From NCBI GenBank assembly GCA_028873595.1, contig JAPPOV010000023.1, positions 1 to 48,123 of the forward strand: a stretch of DNA of 48,123 nucleotides. The letters run 5' to 3'. The notes below the pieces were generated by a model that was given only the letters and a program-made list of their open reading frames with translations, was not told the DNA's origin and did not search any database. This DNA is from Gemmatimonadota bacterium. GTDB lineage: Bacteria > Gemmatimonadota > Gemmatimonadetes > Longimicrobiales > Gaopeijiaceae. How positions within the stretch are numbered: the stretch's first letter is position 1; every line of letters begins with the position of its first letter. Shown here piece by piece: positions 1-7,777 of the stretch. A program made the position numbers and the translations under genes.

Positions 1-157
1 CCGTTGGGTTGATGAGTTGACTCGTCGTGTCAATCGGCAATTCCTCCACGCCGCGGAGCTCAGATTCAAACACCCGGTGAGTGGTGAGGAGATGCACTTC
101 GAATCTCCGCTCCCCGCGGATCTCGCTGCGGTAGCTGACTGGGCCAGATCCGAGTGA
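1..157 (+). CDS. RluD/RluA-family 23S rRNA pseudouridine synthase, C-terminal fragment
   Basis: Only the last ~51 codons are inside the window (reading from base 2). The tail contains QFLHAAELRFKHPVSG followed by MHFESPLP, which matches the conserved C-terminal segment of RluA/RluD pseudouridine synthases (His-Ala-x-x-Leu-x-F-x-HP, then F-x-SPLP). These enzymes isomerise uridines in 23S rRNA, in the cytoplasm. The catalytic Asp lies upstream of the window, so activity cannot be judged. The TGA stop at 155-157 overlaps a GTG at 154, which opens the reading frame of the degraded TPR gene that follows, so the two were probably translationally coupled. The family is fairly clear; which member (RluD or RluB/C-like) is not. 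Confidence 0.8.
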   Translation, partial: RWVDELTRRVNRQFLHAAELRFKHPVSGEEMHFESPLPADLAAVADWARSE

Positions 158-492
158 CCCTTTTCCAAGGCTTGGAGCGGCGTGGTGAATTGGGGGCGGT
201 GGTGGCATTGTACAAGCGGGCGACGCAGGCCAACCCTCCGCTTCCCCAGGCGCACAAGAACCTTGGCGATCAGGCATGGGCTCACGGAGACTCGGAAGGA
301 GCACGGGCACATTACGAGAAGGCCGTGAAGCTCGGGCCGCGGCCTGGGGACGACGTGTATCTCTGTCTCGGTACAATGGCCTAAAAGAGCAACCATCGGG
401 ACGTTTCGCTGCTCCCCTGGCGACGGGCGCTGGCTCTGAACCTGTCGAACCAAGCGGTCCAGGTGAACCTAGAGATGCGCTCGTCGAAGTAA
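154..492 (+). pseudogene. Degraded TPR-repeat gene with in-frame stop
   Basis: The frame opened by GTG at 154 encodes TPR-like helices: AHKNLGDQAWAHGDSEGA, then AHYEKAVKLGP and YLCLGTMA. It meets TAA at 382-384. The same frame continues in TPR style beyond that stop, with LPWRRALALNLSNQAVQ and VNLEM, up to TAA at 490-492. The match to the usual W-x-RAL-x-LNP-x-N repeat end on both sides of the stop indicates one ancestral TPR gene broken by a nonsense mutation, not two genes. Only about two repeats remain, so the 5' part has been lost as well. It overlaps the start of rluD's stop codon and the 5' part of the downstream peptidase frame. A short functional TPR peptide from 154 to 384 cannot be excluded. 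Confidence 0.6.
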
Positions 493-1508
493 GAAGTCGA
501 GGCTTCGCATCTGGCGGTCTTCGGCTGCGTCGTGCGGCCCTGGTGGCTGTTGCGGTCGTCGCTGGCCTCACCGCGTCGGTGGACGCACAGGACGCATCCG
601 ATCCGGTCCCTGATTCCCTCGACGGGTTGGCCTACGTCGCGACACGCTCGCAACGTGCCGTCATCTATCATACGAACGGCGATCGACTGGTCGCGCGGAG
701 GGTGGGCGAACTCGTCGATGGATTCGCTGCGCTTCCGGGGCTGCCCCCGTCGATGCCTGAGGGGGCACATATCGTGCTTGCGCACTCTCCCGCTGCGTTC
801 GACGAAATGACGGGTGGCGTGGTGCCGGAGTGGCGCGCGGGCGTCGCGATTCCCTCTTGGAATGTGCTTGTCATGCCGACGGGTGAGGGTGTGCGAGTGC
901 TAGCCGGTGCGGGGTTACGCACGCTTCGCCACGAGTGGGCGCACTTGGGACTAGCTGCTTACCTAGGTGATCTCAGAATTCCACGCTGGTTCAACGAGGG
1001 TTATGCGCAATGGGCATCCGGTGGCTTCGACGTGGCTGGTTCGTGGCGACTCCGGGTTCTGATTGCCCGTGGTCGGGCTCCCGAGATGGAAGATCTGACT
1101 CTGCGCTGGCCGACGGATCGACAGGAGGCCCGGACCGCCTATCTCCTCGCCGCGAGTGCAGTGACATACGTGCTCGAGGCCGGAGGCGAAGCCGGTTTGG
1201 CGACGTTTCTCGAGCGTTGGCGTACCGGTCGCTCGTTCGACGATGCCTTTCGCGACACGTTTGGTGTCACGTTGGGGCAGTTTGAAGAGGACTGGAAGAA
1301 GCATGTTCGCCGGCGTTACGGATGGCTTTTCGTACTCAGCCACTCCGCGGTATTCTGGCTTCTGCTGGCACTGGTCTTGCTCTTCATGGTTCGCGGACGC
1401 CAGACGCGAAATCGGGAGAAGATGGCGAGACTGAGGGCAGGAGAGCTCCCAGACGCGCCGGCCTGGTGGGATCCAGACTCCACGGACCCGGTAGGAGAGG
1501 AATCATGA
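276..1508 (+). CDS. Membrane-anchored MA-like zinc metallopeptidase
   Basis: The protein has a signal-like segment (LRLRRAALVAVAVVAGL, then VDAQ) near residues 84-106 of the longest frame. A gluzincin core follows, with HEWAH and downstream FNEGYAQW supplying the third ligand Glu, as in the peptidase MA family. One transmembrane helix lies near the C-terminus (AVFWLLLALVLLFMV), with a short basic cytoplasmic tail. It is probably an exported protease with its catalytic domain outside the inner membrane. The true start is uncertain. ATG 276 would put ~80 residues overlapping the TPR remnant ahead of the signal peptide. GTG 543 would cut into the signal peptide. An ATG at 475 lies in another frame, hinting at a small indel near 486-492. 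The TGA stop overlaps the ATG of the next gene (ATGA at 1505-1508), so the two are coupled. Confidence 0.75.
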   Translation: MGSRRLGRSTGTLREGREARAAAWGRRVSLSRYNGLKEQPSGRFAAPLATGAGSEPVEPSGPGEPRDALVEVRSRGFASGGLRLRRAALVAVAVVAGLTASVDAQDASDPVPDSLDGLAYVATRSQRAVIYHTNGDRLVARRVGELVDGFAALPGLPPSMPEGAHIVLAHSPAAFDEMTGGVVPEWRAGVAIPSWNVLVMPTGEGVRVLAGAGLRTLRHEWAHLGLAAYLGDLRIPRWFNEGYAQWASGGFDVAGSWRLRVLIARGRAPEMEDLTLRWPTDRQEARTAYLLAASAVTYVLEAGGEAGLATFLERWRTGRSFDDAFRDTFGVTLGQFEEDWKKHVRRRYGWLFVLSHSAVFWLLLALVLLFMVRGRQTRNREKMARLRAGELPDAPAWWDPDSTDPVGEES

Positions 1509-2824
1509 CCGAACGCACAACTACACGGATCCTTGTCGTCGATGACGATGCGGACGGACTCGAGGTTCTCGAGACCCGGCTCACTCATGCCGGATACGAG
1601 GTCGAAACGGCGGAGAGTGCCGAGAAGGCCCTTGCCCGGGTCGCTGCGTTCGATCCGGGCATGATCGTCACGGACGTCCGCATGTCCGGGATGACGGGGC
1701 TCGAACTGCTGGACAAGGTTCGAGCTTCGATGGACAGTGTGGAAGTGGTTGTCATGACCGCGCACGACGATATGGAGACCGCGGTATCGGCGATGAAGTC
1801 GGGTGCCTTTGACTTTCTCGTGAAGCCCGTCGATCCCAAGGCTGTGCAGGCTCTGGCCGACCGGTGTTTCCGTGAGCGGGAGCTCGGCGAGACCACCGAG
1901 ACGCCCGAAGCCGTGGCCGCGCTGCCGCGCAGTCGGCTGGTGGGTCGGGACCCGCGCATGATCGACATCTACAAGACGATCGGTGTGCTGGCCGCGAATC
2001 GTGCGACCGTGCTCATCCGAGGTGAGACGGGGACCGGAAAGGAGGTCATCGCTCGGGGCATCCACGAGAACTCACAAGCCTCCGCCGAGCCGTTTATCGC
2101 CGTCAATTGCACGGCCTTGACGGACACGCTGCTGGAATCCGAGCTGTTCGGGCACGTGAAGGGTGCCTTCACGGGTGCTACGGGCAGCCGAAAGGGGTAC
2201 TTCGAGCTGGCAGGGAAGGGGACGATATTCCTGGACGAGATCGGGGACACGAGCCCTGATTTCCAGACGAAGCTGCTCCGGGTACTCCAGGAGCGTCGCT
2301 TTTATCCTGTTGGGGGGGAAGAGCCTCGGGCGACTCGAGCCCGCGTGATCGCAGCCACACATCAGCCCATTGAACGGCTTATCCAGGAGGGGCGGTTTCG
2401 AGAGGACCTCTACTTCCGGCTCAAGGTGGTGGAGATCGACGTGCCGCCGCTCCGTGAGCGACTTGGCGATATCGAACTCGTGGCCACGGCGCTTCTTGGT
2501 CGGATCCGGGAGGAAACGGGGCGCGATGTGCGGCGCATCTCGGATGAGGCGCTCGCACGTCTGCAGGGCCATTCTTGGCGCGGTAACGTCAGAGAGCTTG
2601 AGAATGCCTTGACGCGCGCGGCGATCGTTGCTCGCGGCACGGTGATCGGGGCAGATCACCTAATCCTTGAAGGCCGCAAGACGGCGACTGACGATCTCAC
2701 GCTCGTGGCGGCGATTCGCCGTCACGTGCGGCTGGTGCTCGACCGGGTCGACGGTGACGAGGCATCCGCCGCAGAGCTTCTCGGTATCTCCCGGAAGCAG
2801 CTGAAGGCTCACCTGGCCGATTGA
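1505..2824 (+). CDS. Sigma-54-dependent response regulator (NtrC/AtoC family)
   Basis: This 439-residue protein has the three expected domains. The receiver domain has acidic residues VVDDDADG, phospho-acceptor Asp57 in IVTDVRM, Thr85 and Lys107 (LVKPVD). The AAA+ domain has Walker A GETGTGKE (173-180), the sigma-54 contact loop GAFTGA (220-225) and Walker B TIFLDEIGD (~240-248). A short Fis-type helix-turn-helix follows at the end (AAELLGISRKQLKAHLAD). It would activate RpoN promoters when phosphorylated. ATG at 1505 was chosen because it overlaps the upstream stop and begins a normal receiver domain; a longer frame from 1322 lies inside the peptidase gene. No cognate histidine kinase is adjacent. 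Coupling to the membrane peptidase suggests that proteolysis and signalling may be linked, which is inference. Confidence 0.93.
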   Translation: MTERTTTRILVVDDDADGLEVLETRLTHAGYEVETAESAEKALARVAAFDPGMIVTDVRMSGMTGLELLDKVRASMDSVEVVVMTAHDDMETAVSAMKSGAFDFLVKPVDPKAVQALADRCFRERELGETTETPEAVAALPRSRLVGRDPRMIDIYKTIGVLAANRATVLIRGETGTGKEVIARGIHENSQASAEPFIAVNCTALTDTLLESELFGHVKGAFTGATGSRKGYFELAGKGTIFLDEIGDTSPDFQTKLLRVLQERRFYPVGGEEPRATRARVIAATHQPIERLIQEGRFREDLYFRLKVVEIDVPPLRERLGDIELVATALLGRIREETGRDVRRISDEALARLQGHSWRGNVRELENALTRAAIVARGTVIGADHLILEGRKTATDDLTLVAAIRRHVRLVLDRVDGDEASAAELLGISRKQLKAHLAD

Positions 2825-2855
2825 CCAGTTCGACTGCCCTGTCTAGCATCCTTCC

Positions 2856-3047
2856 ATGCCAAAGAACTCATCGAAGGACTCGCCCGGGGGACTCCACTTC
2901 ACGAAAGTGAACGCGGCTCTCGGAGGAGCGGGCATCGTGGCCCTCACTGCAGGCTACTGGTTGCTGGCTCAGGGCTCCATCACTGCCGCGCCCGTGCTTC
3001 TGGTGCTCGGATACGTCGTCCTTCTACCCATGGCGATCATCCGCTGA
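2856..3047 (+). CDS. Small two-helix membrane protein (DUF3098-like)
   Basis: A 63-residue protein with a polar N-terminus followed by two hydrophobic segments (AALGGAGIVALTAGYWLLAQ and PVLLVLGYVVLLPMAII), ending in a single Arg. Length and layout resemble the small DUF3098 membrane proteins often found near cell-division or housekeeping genes in Bacteroidota and relatives; the assignment is by general shape only. It sits 31 bp after the response regulator and 25 bp before ridA on the same strand, so it may share a transcript. Function unknown. Confidence 0.65.
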   Translation: MPKNSSKDSPGGLHFTKVNAALGGAGIVALTAGYWLLAQGSITAAPVLLVLGYVVLLPMAIIR

Positions 3048-3072
3048 TCGCACCGAAGTCAAGAGGCCACTG

Positions 3073-3453
3073 ATGGCACGAAAGGCTCTGTCCAGCCCCA
3101 CCGCGGCGGCGATTGGCCCCTATTCGCATGGGATCGACGACGGGACCCACGTCTTCTGTTCGGGCCAGACCCCGATCGACCCGGAGACCGGAGCGCTTCG
3201 TGAAGGCGGGGTGGGAGATCAGACGCACCAGTGTTTCGACAATCTCTTCGCTGTCTTGGCCGACGGTGGATTGGGTCCCGATGATGTCGTGAAGGTCAAC
3301 GTCTACCTCACAGACATGAACGACTTTGCGGACATGAATGAGGCGTACGCCACACGCTTCAACGCGCCGCCGCCGGCTAGGACGACCGTTGGGGTTGCAG
3401 CGCTGCCCATGAGCGCGCGAGTCGAAATCGAGCTGGTCGCGAAAAAGCTCTAG
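3073..3453 (+). CDS. ridA: RidA-family enamine/imine deaminase
   Basis: A 126-residue protein of normal RidA length. It shows IGPYSHGI near the N-terminus, FCSGQTPIDPETGAL, then DVVKVNVYLTDMNDF and PARTTVGVAALPMSARVEIE near the C-terminus. The Arg of PARTTV and the Glu of VEIELVA correspond to the substrate-binding Arg and catalytic Glu of active RidA. RidA hydrolyses reactive 2-aminoacrylate and related imines formed by PLP enzymes, in the cytoplasm. The TAG stop at 3451-3453 overlaps, on the opposite strand, the stop codon of a pyruvate phosphate dikinase remnant. Confidence 0.93.
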   Translation: MARKALSSPTAAAIGPYSHGIDDGTHVFCSGQTPIDPETGALREGGVGDQTHQCFDNLFAVLADGGLGPDDVVKVNVYLTDMNDFADMNEAYATRFNAPPPARTTVGVAALPMSARVEIELVAKKL

Positions 3454-3557
3454 CTCCGCAGCACTGCCTGGGCGGCCGCGAGGTGCGCCACCGGGATCCC
3501 CAAGCGAGTCATGTCTGCGAGATTCGCCCCTTTGCCGCCGAGTCGCCCGCTGCCCGT
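3450..3557 (-). pseudogene. Internal-deletion remnant of pyruvate phosphate dikinase
   Basis: On the minus strand a 36-codon stretch bounded by TGA (3558-3560) and TAG (3450-3452) reads GRLGGKGANLADMTRLGIPV and then AHLAAAQAVLRS-stop. The first part matches the N-terminal GGKGANLAEM-x-x-LGLPV motif of pyruvate phosphate dikinase (ppdK). The second matches the extreme C-terminus of the same enzyme (P-I-A-R-LAAAQA). They are joined directly at the shared Pro-Val, as if some 850 codons had been removed by one deletion. No upstream start codon or body remains. This is a scar with no coding function. Identification rests on motif memory, not alignment. Confidence 0.6.
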
Positions 3558-3725
3558 TCAGCGGCGTCAAGCTTAGGAAAGAGGTAGACAGGCTGTGGCA
3601 CGATAAGACTTCACCTTTGGGGTTTACGATCCTGCGCTTATCGCTTGCCCCAAGATTCTGTGGCTTCCGCTGATGCGCGACTGCCGGGAGATGTCCGCCG
3701 TGTGGTGTCGTAAGGTGCTCCTGTG

Positions 3726-4922
3726 TTACGCAGCGAGCTGACGCCGCACGCGCGCTGCGATTTCCTCCCCGATCGCGAGTGATGCCGTTGCTGCCGGCGA
3801 GGGTGCATTGATCGCGTGCACCGTGCCCCGGCCTTCCGACCACACAAAGTCTTGCAGGAGCTCACCGTGGGCATTCATCGCCTGAGCCCGGACACCAGCC
3901 CCGGCGGGAATGAGGTCGTCGGTGGTGACCTCTGGAATCAGGCGCTGGAGGGCCGAGACGAAGCGGCGTCGGTCGAAGGATTGCCCAAGCTCTCGGGCGA
4001 CCATATGGGGGTACTTCGCCGCGAAGCGCCACAGACCGGGGAATGTCAGCGCACCGCCGAGATCGAAGAGGTTGATCGTGGTCCGGTCGTATCCCTCGCG
4101 GGCGAAGGCGAGCACCGCGTTTGGCCCGGCATCGATACCACCTCCGATACGTCGAGTGAAGTGTACGCCCAGGAAGGGAAAGCCCGGCTCGGGCAGCGGG
4201 TAGACGAGGTGCCGCACGAGGTGTTCCCGGTCCGGCCGGAGTCGATGATATTCGCCACGAAATGGTACGATCCTGCAACCCGGGTCCTCTCCCGCCATCG
4301 TCACGATTCGGTCCGAGTGCAGGCCGGCGCAGTTCACGATCACACCACTCTCGAAGACTCCAGCCGTTGTGGTTATGCGCCAGCTCCGGGACTGGCGGCT
4401 CAGGGCGTTCACCTCTGCCCCGGTCACCAACTCGACCCCGCGCTCTCCAAGAATCTCGTCGAGCACCTGACACACAGCTCGGTAATCAGCGATTCCTTCC
4501 TCCGGGACCAGGATGGCGGCCTGCGCATGCACGTGAGGCTCTACCTCCCGGGCTGCCTCCGCCGAGAGTCGTCGCAGGCCTTTCAGGCCGTTGGCGATGC
4601 CACGGTCGAACATCTCGTCGAGGCGGGGCAGTTCGGCCTTCGACGAAGCCACCACGAGCTTGCCGCAAATTTCGTGCTTCACGTCGTGCGCGGTGCAGAA
4701 CTCCGTCATGCGGCGAATGCCCTCGCGCGCGAGGCGAGCTTTGGCAGAGCCTGGTCGATACTGGAGGCCCGCGTGAAGCACCCCGCTGTTGTGCGTACTC
4801 TGGTGTTGAGCCAGGGCTGTTTCCTTCTCCAGAATGCGAACACTGATGGTGCTTTGATCCGTCAAAGCGTACGCCGTTGCGAGGCCGACGATGCCGCCTC
4901 CGATGATTGTGACGTCCGTCAT
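3726..4922 (-). CDS. lhgO: L-2-hydroxyglutarate oxidase/dehydrogenase (LhgO)
   Basis: A 398-residue FAD protein of the DAO family. The N-terminus has the dinucleotide-binding motif TIIGGGIVGLATAYAL and the acidic strand end RILEKE. It is followed by HNSGVLHAGLQYRPGS, typical of LhgO, then an FRGEYH segment and a C-terminal GAGVRAQAM motif. The enzyme oxidises L-2-hydroxyglutarate to 2-oxoglutarate, passing electrons to the quinone pool, at the inner membrane. The ATG at 4922 was chosen because the FAD motif begins at residue 4; a longer open frame to 5243 has no family match and overlaps the divergent lipoprotein. It is transcribed alone, separated from ridA by ~270 bp containing the PPDK scar. 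Confidence 0.88.
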   Translation of the reverse strand: MTDVTIIGGGIVGLATAYALTDQSTISVRILEKETALAQHQSTHNSGVLHAGLQYRPGSAKARLAREGIRRMTEFCTAHDVKHEICGKLVVASSKAELPRLDEMFDRGIANGLKGLRRLSAEAAREVEPHVHAQAAILVPEEGIADYRAVCQVLDEILGERGVELVTGAEVNALSRQSRSWRITTTAGVFESGVIVNCAGLHSDRIVTMAGEDPGCRIVPFRGEYHRLRPDREHLVRHLVYPLPEPGFPFLGVHFTRRIGGGIDAGPNAVLAFAREGYDRTTINLFDLGGALTFPGLWRFAAKYPHMVARELGQSFDRRRFVSALQRLIPEVTTDDLIPAGAGVRAQAMNAHGELLQDFVWSEGRGTVHAINAPSPAATASLAIGEEIAARVRRQLAA

Positions 4923-5045
4923 CGTACCGATTCGCAGGTGGGTGAGTGGGTGAGAATACACGTCGGACCCGTACCGGTTGCACGTGAAGTGGGGCGAGGC
5001 TCTCTTGCCTTTGGCTTCGATCTTCCGGGCAAAGCGAAGAACGTC

Positions 5046-5471
5046 ATGAAGTGGTCCTCCCTCATCGTGCTGGTGGTGATCCTCTCGGCGTGCAGTGCAA
5101 ACGTCGATCTTGACTTCGACGTAGCTGTTCAGAACGTGGACACAGTTCAGGGGCCCGACGGCCCGCAGGTCGTATGCACGGTCGTCGTGACCGCGACTGC
5201 AGTCGGCAACGGCGGTCAGTTCGCTCGCTTCGGAGAGGCCCAATTCACGTTCCGAAGTCTGGCCAGCGGTGAGACGCTCAGCAGTGAAGCGGTGAGTTCG
5301 GCATTCATGTCGACCCAGTTCAATTCCCAGGTCATCGAGTCAGGCAACTCGCTGCAGTCCCGAGCACTTCAGCGCCCGGCGAGCGAGGGCTTCCACTGGG
5401 ACTTCGTCTTCTTCTACCGAAACCCGGCCGGATCCCGCTCCTCCGTCGAGGCGACCGCCCGCTGTGGGTAA
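5046..5471 (+). CDS. Short lipoprotein of unknown function
   Basis: A 141-residue protein starting with a lipoprotein signal peptide (KWSSLIVLVVILSACSAN; lipobox L-S-A-C). The mature part is a single predicted beta-rich domain with TVVVTATAVGNGGQFARF and EAQFTFRSLASGET, resembling generic immunoglobulin-like or FxLYD-type folds, and ends in a Cys-Gly. It would be attached to the inner leaflet of the outer membrane or the inner membrane. It is divergent from lhgO (123 bp between starts). No family is recognised. Confidence 0.72.
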   Translation: MKWSSLIVLVVILSACSANVDLDFDVAVQNVDTVQGPDGPQVVCTVVVTATAVGNGGQFARFGEAQFTFRSLASGETLSSEAVSSAFMSTQFNSQVIESGNSLQSRALQRPASEGFHWDFVFFYRNPAGSRSSVEATARCG

Positions 5472-5810
5472 CCGTCGGGCTTATGCTCGGCCAATTTGTG
5501 CTGAACGTGATGACCTCCGGGTGCGTCTTGCTGCCTGTCACGAACGGCTCTCTGAAGCAAAGTTCAGGCGCGAGAATCAACTCGTTGCGGGCCCAGTGGT
5601 GCTTCGCCATAGCCTTTCTCTGAGTGGCCCTTACCGGCTTGGGACCCTGTAACTTTCCAGGAAATGACAGACGGCGATCCGAGTTTACAAAGCTGGCTCG
5701 GCAGCATATGTGAATGGTCCGGCTTCTTTGGGGATTACCACTGACTTGCTCAAGCGCGAGGCTCAGTCTTTTTGCGGCAGTATCCATTTCCGACTTCAAT
5801 GAGATTCCAG
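5472..5810. other. Intergenic stretch without recognised gene
   Basis: About 340 bp between two small lipoprotein genes. I translated it on both strands and found only short open frames lacking domain motifs, ribosome sites or consistent codon use. No tRNA, clear terminator or repeat is seen. Confidence 0.5.
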
Positions 5811-6314
5811 ATGGGAACTTGGAGGTATGTGCGGCTGCTGGTACTAGGCCTTTCTCTAGCAGTCTCCGGGTGCTGCTCTAGGCCAGCTCAATACGTCGTG
5901 ACGTATTCTGTTTGGTACACGCTGAACTTCGACGCCCCCTGGGATAATGACGTTTATCCTGACGATGGTCGTCGGGTCCATTACGAGGTGAACTATTACG
6001 ATCCGGCTTGTGATTGCCAGCGCACAGAGTTCGTCTACCAATCGGGGTGGTTAAAAACGGTGACCCTCAATCCCGGTGACCAGGCAACGCTATATGTGGA
6101 CACCAACTGTATTCCAAACGACTCGTTTGAACTCGGAAACTGTTGGAACTGGGACACTGTTCGAAGAATGGAAATTCTACACGACGGTGAGGTCATGCGT
6201 GCTGAGGAAGACCGGTATGATCCTGACGCGGGCACTCCCGGCTCCATTGCCTACCTCGTGTCTCAGACGGCAAGGGCATATTGGTGGGCCCCGGAGCCTT
6301 GCGGGGTCACTTAA
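5811..6314 (+). CDS. Cys-rich lipoprotein of unknown function
   Basis: A 167-residue protein counted from ATG 5811, which directly precedes a lipoprotein signal (RYVRLLVLGLSLAVSGCCS). An upstream in-frame ATG at 5772 would add 13 residues without improving the signal. The mature part is rich in Asp, Tyr and Trp and contains CDCQ, TNC and NCWNW, so disulfides are likely in the periplasm. No family is recognised. Base composition here is somewhat lower in GC than in neighbouring genes, and the integrase relic lies directly downstream, so acquisition by transfer is possible. Confidence 0.6.
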   Translation: MGTWRYVRLLVLGLSLAVSGCCSRPAQYVVTYSVWYTLNFDAPWDNDVYPDDGRRVHYEVNYYDPACDCQRTEFVYQSGWLKTVTLNPGDQATLYVDTNCIPNDSFELGNCWNWDTVRRMEILHDGEVMRAEEDRYDPDAGTPGSIAYLVSQTARAYWWAPEPCGVT

Positions 6315-6354
6315 GCCAAAGCGACGGAGAAAGCAGTTGCCAGCAACCCAGTGA

Positions 6355-6522
6355 GAGTCGGGCAGCTGTCAACCTAGGAGGAAGTACCTCCCCGATGTGG
6401 ACGCGGCCGAGGCGGGCGGCTGGAAGAGCGTGCGTGCCATCCAAACTGCCTACCAGTAGGCAAATGCCCCGACTATGTTTCACGCCGTCATGGATGCTGG
6501 AGAGCTTCGTGACGCGAAGTGA
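6355..6522 (+). pseudogene. Relic of a tyrosine recombinase/integrase C-terminus
   Basis: One frame reads RRKYLPDVDAAEAGGWKS then VRAIQTAYQ, a TAG at 6457-6459, and ANAPTMFHAVMDAGELRDAK before TGA at 6520-6522. The pattern DVD-A-A-x-AGGW followed by AYQ, Q/N-A, TM-x-x-V and ELR resembles the C-terminal end of phage-type integrases, where the YQ tyrosine is the nucleophile region. Reading continues naturally through the TAG (a likely CAG to TAG change), and everything upstream of ~6355 is missing. It lies 77 bp upstream of tRNA-Val and points at it, which fits past integration at that tRNA gene. Confidence 0.5.
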
Positions 6523-6599
6523 TTTCTTTCGAACGTTCACACCGCCCCGAGGAGTGAACCGGGGCAATCGTCGGACATGGCTTGATAGAAGTACTATTC

Positions 6600-6673
6600 G
6601 GGCGCTTAGCTCAGTTGGTTAGAGCACCTGCCTTACAAGCAGGGGGTCACTGGTTCGAGTCCAGTAGCGCCCA
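6600..6673 (+). tRNA. tRNA-Val (anticodon TAC)
   Basis: A complete cloverleaf of 74 nt. The 7-bp acceptor stem pairs GGGCGCT (6600-6606) with AGCGCCC (6666-6672), with discriminator A6673. The D arm contains TAGCTCAGTTGGTTAGAGC. The anticodon stem is CCTGC/GCAGG around loop CTTACAA, giving anticodon TAC for valine. The T arm has the usual GGTTCGAGTCC. CCA is not encoded. An integrase relic lies just upstream. Confidence 0.96.
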
Positions 6674-6762
6674 CTCCAGAAAAGCCAAGTACCGCGAGGG
6701 CTCTCACTCCTGCGCCGCCGCGATGAAGCGCTACCACAGCCGCGCCGAACTGCCATACGACG

Positions 6763-7767
6763 ATGTCTTACAGCAAACGCTCCACTTTTGTAATCCTTGC
6801 AGGCTGCCTGCTTTTCCTGGCGTGTGACCTCCCCACTGAAGCACCAATCGTGGAGCAGACGTGGGCTGTGCCTCTCCCTGAGATTTCCGTCACAGCCGCC
6901 GACGTGGCGCCGACGTTCTTGGTGCCCGTCCCGAGCGGATTCGACGTCGCGCTCGACCCGGTCGTCGCAGCCTCCAATCTCGGAACTTTGTGCGGGGCCG
7001 CTTGCGATACTCTCAACGGCTTGGTCGCGCCGGTTCCAGCCTTCACCGGAATCGTAGGATCGAACTTCGATCTCCCCGCTGACCTAATCGTGGCATATGT
7101 GAGATCCGGGGTCATCGATGTTTCCGTGACGAACAACATGGGGTTCGATCCGACGGAAAACGGGGGAACCGTCTCGCTCGAAGTTGTAGGCCCCACAGGA
7201 ATGGTCGTGGCATCCACGACCTTCGATGCATCTCAAGGCTTCCCGACAGGGAGCTCGCTTCAGACGACATTGCTCTTGGGATCGTTGGACTTTGACGGTG
7301 ATGTCCGGACGGTGATAGATGTGCCGGGTGGTCAGACGTCTTTGATCGATTCCGCTGCGGACCTCTCAGTGAGTGCGTCCTTCACCTCGTTCACGGTAAC
7401 GGGGGGACAGCTGGGATCGCTCGATGAGACCTTCATCTTCGGTCCCGAGGCCTTCGAGATCGACCTCGGTGATCAAATTCTCGAAAACGTTCAGGGCGGG
7501 TTTGTGGAATTCAAAATCGCCAACCCATGGGGTGCAACCGTCAGTGGCTCGCTGGACTTTGGCCCGGTCAGCAAGCCGATCCTGATTCAGACGGCGGCCA
7601 GCAGCACCGTCAGGCTCGACTTCTCGGAATCTGAGTTGCGTGAGATGTTGAGGCCGACAAGCGTGAGCCTGACGGGAGTCGGAACGGCCTCGGGGACCTC
7701 CATCGAGATCGATGCCTCGGACCTGCTTTCTCTCAAGCCGACTTTCTTCCTTGTTATCAGGCCGTAA
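6763..7767 (+). CDS. Large lipoprotein of unknown function
   Basis: A 334-residue protein with a lipoprotein signal (FVILAGCLLFLACDLP; lipobox L-A-C near residue 21). The mature protein is rich in Val, Ser and Thr with repeated beta-strand patterns such as SVSASFTSFTVTGGQ and GGFVEFKIANPWGATVSG, suggesting stacked beta domains with no catalytic motif. It ends 10 bp before the GTG of the PorV-like barrel gene and is probably co-transcribed with it, so the pair may form an outer-membrane lipoprotein-barrel assembly. No named family is recognised. Confidence 0.75.
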   Translation: MSYSKRSTFVILAGCLLFLACDLPTEAPIVEQTWAVPLPEISVTAADVAPTFLVPVPSGFDVALDPVVAASNLGTLCGAACDTLNGLVAPVPAFTGIVGSNFDLPADLIVAYVRSGVIDVSVTNNMGFDPTENGGTVSLEVVGPTGMVVASTTFDASQGFPTGSSLQTTLLLGSLDFDGDVRTVIDVPGGQTSLIDSAADLSVSASFTSFTVTGGQLGSLDETFIFGPEAFEIDLGDQILENVQGGFVEFKIANPWGATVSGSLDFGPVSKPILIQTAASSTVRLDFSESELREMLRPTSVSLTGVGTASGTSIEIDASDLLSLKPTFFLVIRP

Positions 7768-7777
7768 GGAGTCCAAG

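Noticed and set aside
3816..5471. 551-codon plus-strand frame
   Set aside because: Most of it is the antisense of lhgO; only its last 141 codons (from 5046) form a real lipoprotein.
6544..6565. Hairpin GCCCCG/CGGGGC as a terminator
   Set aside because: Only six pairs, a ten-base loop and no T-run; it sits directly before the tRNA.
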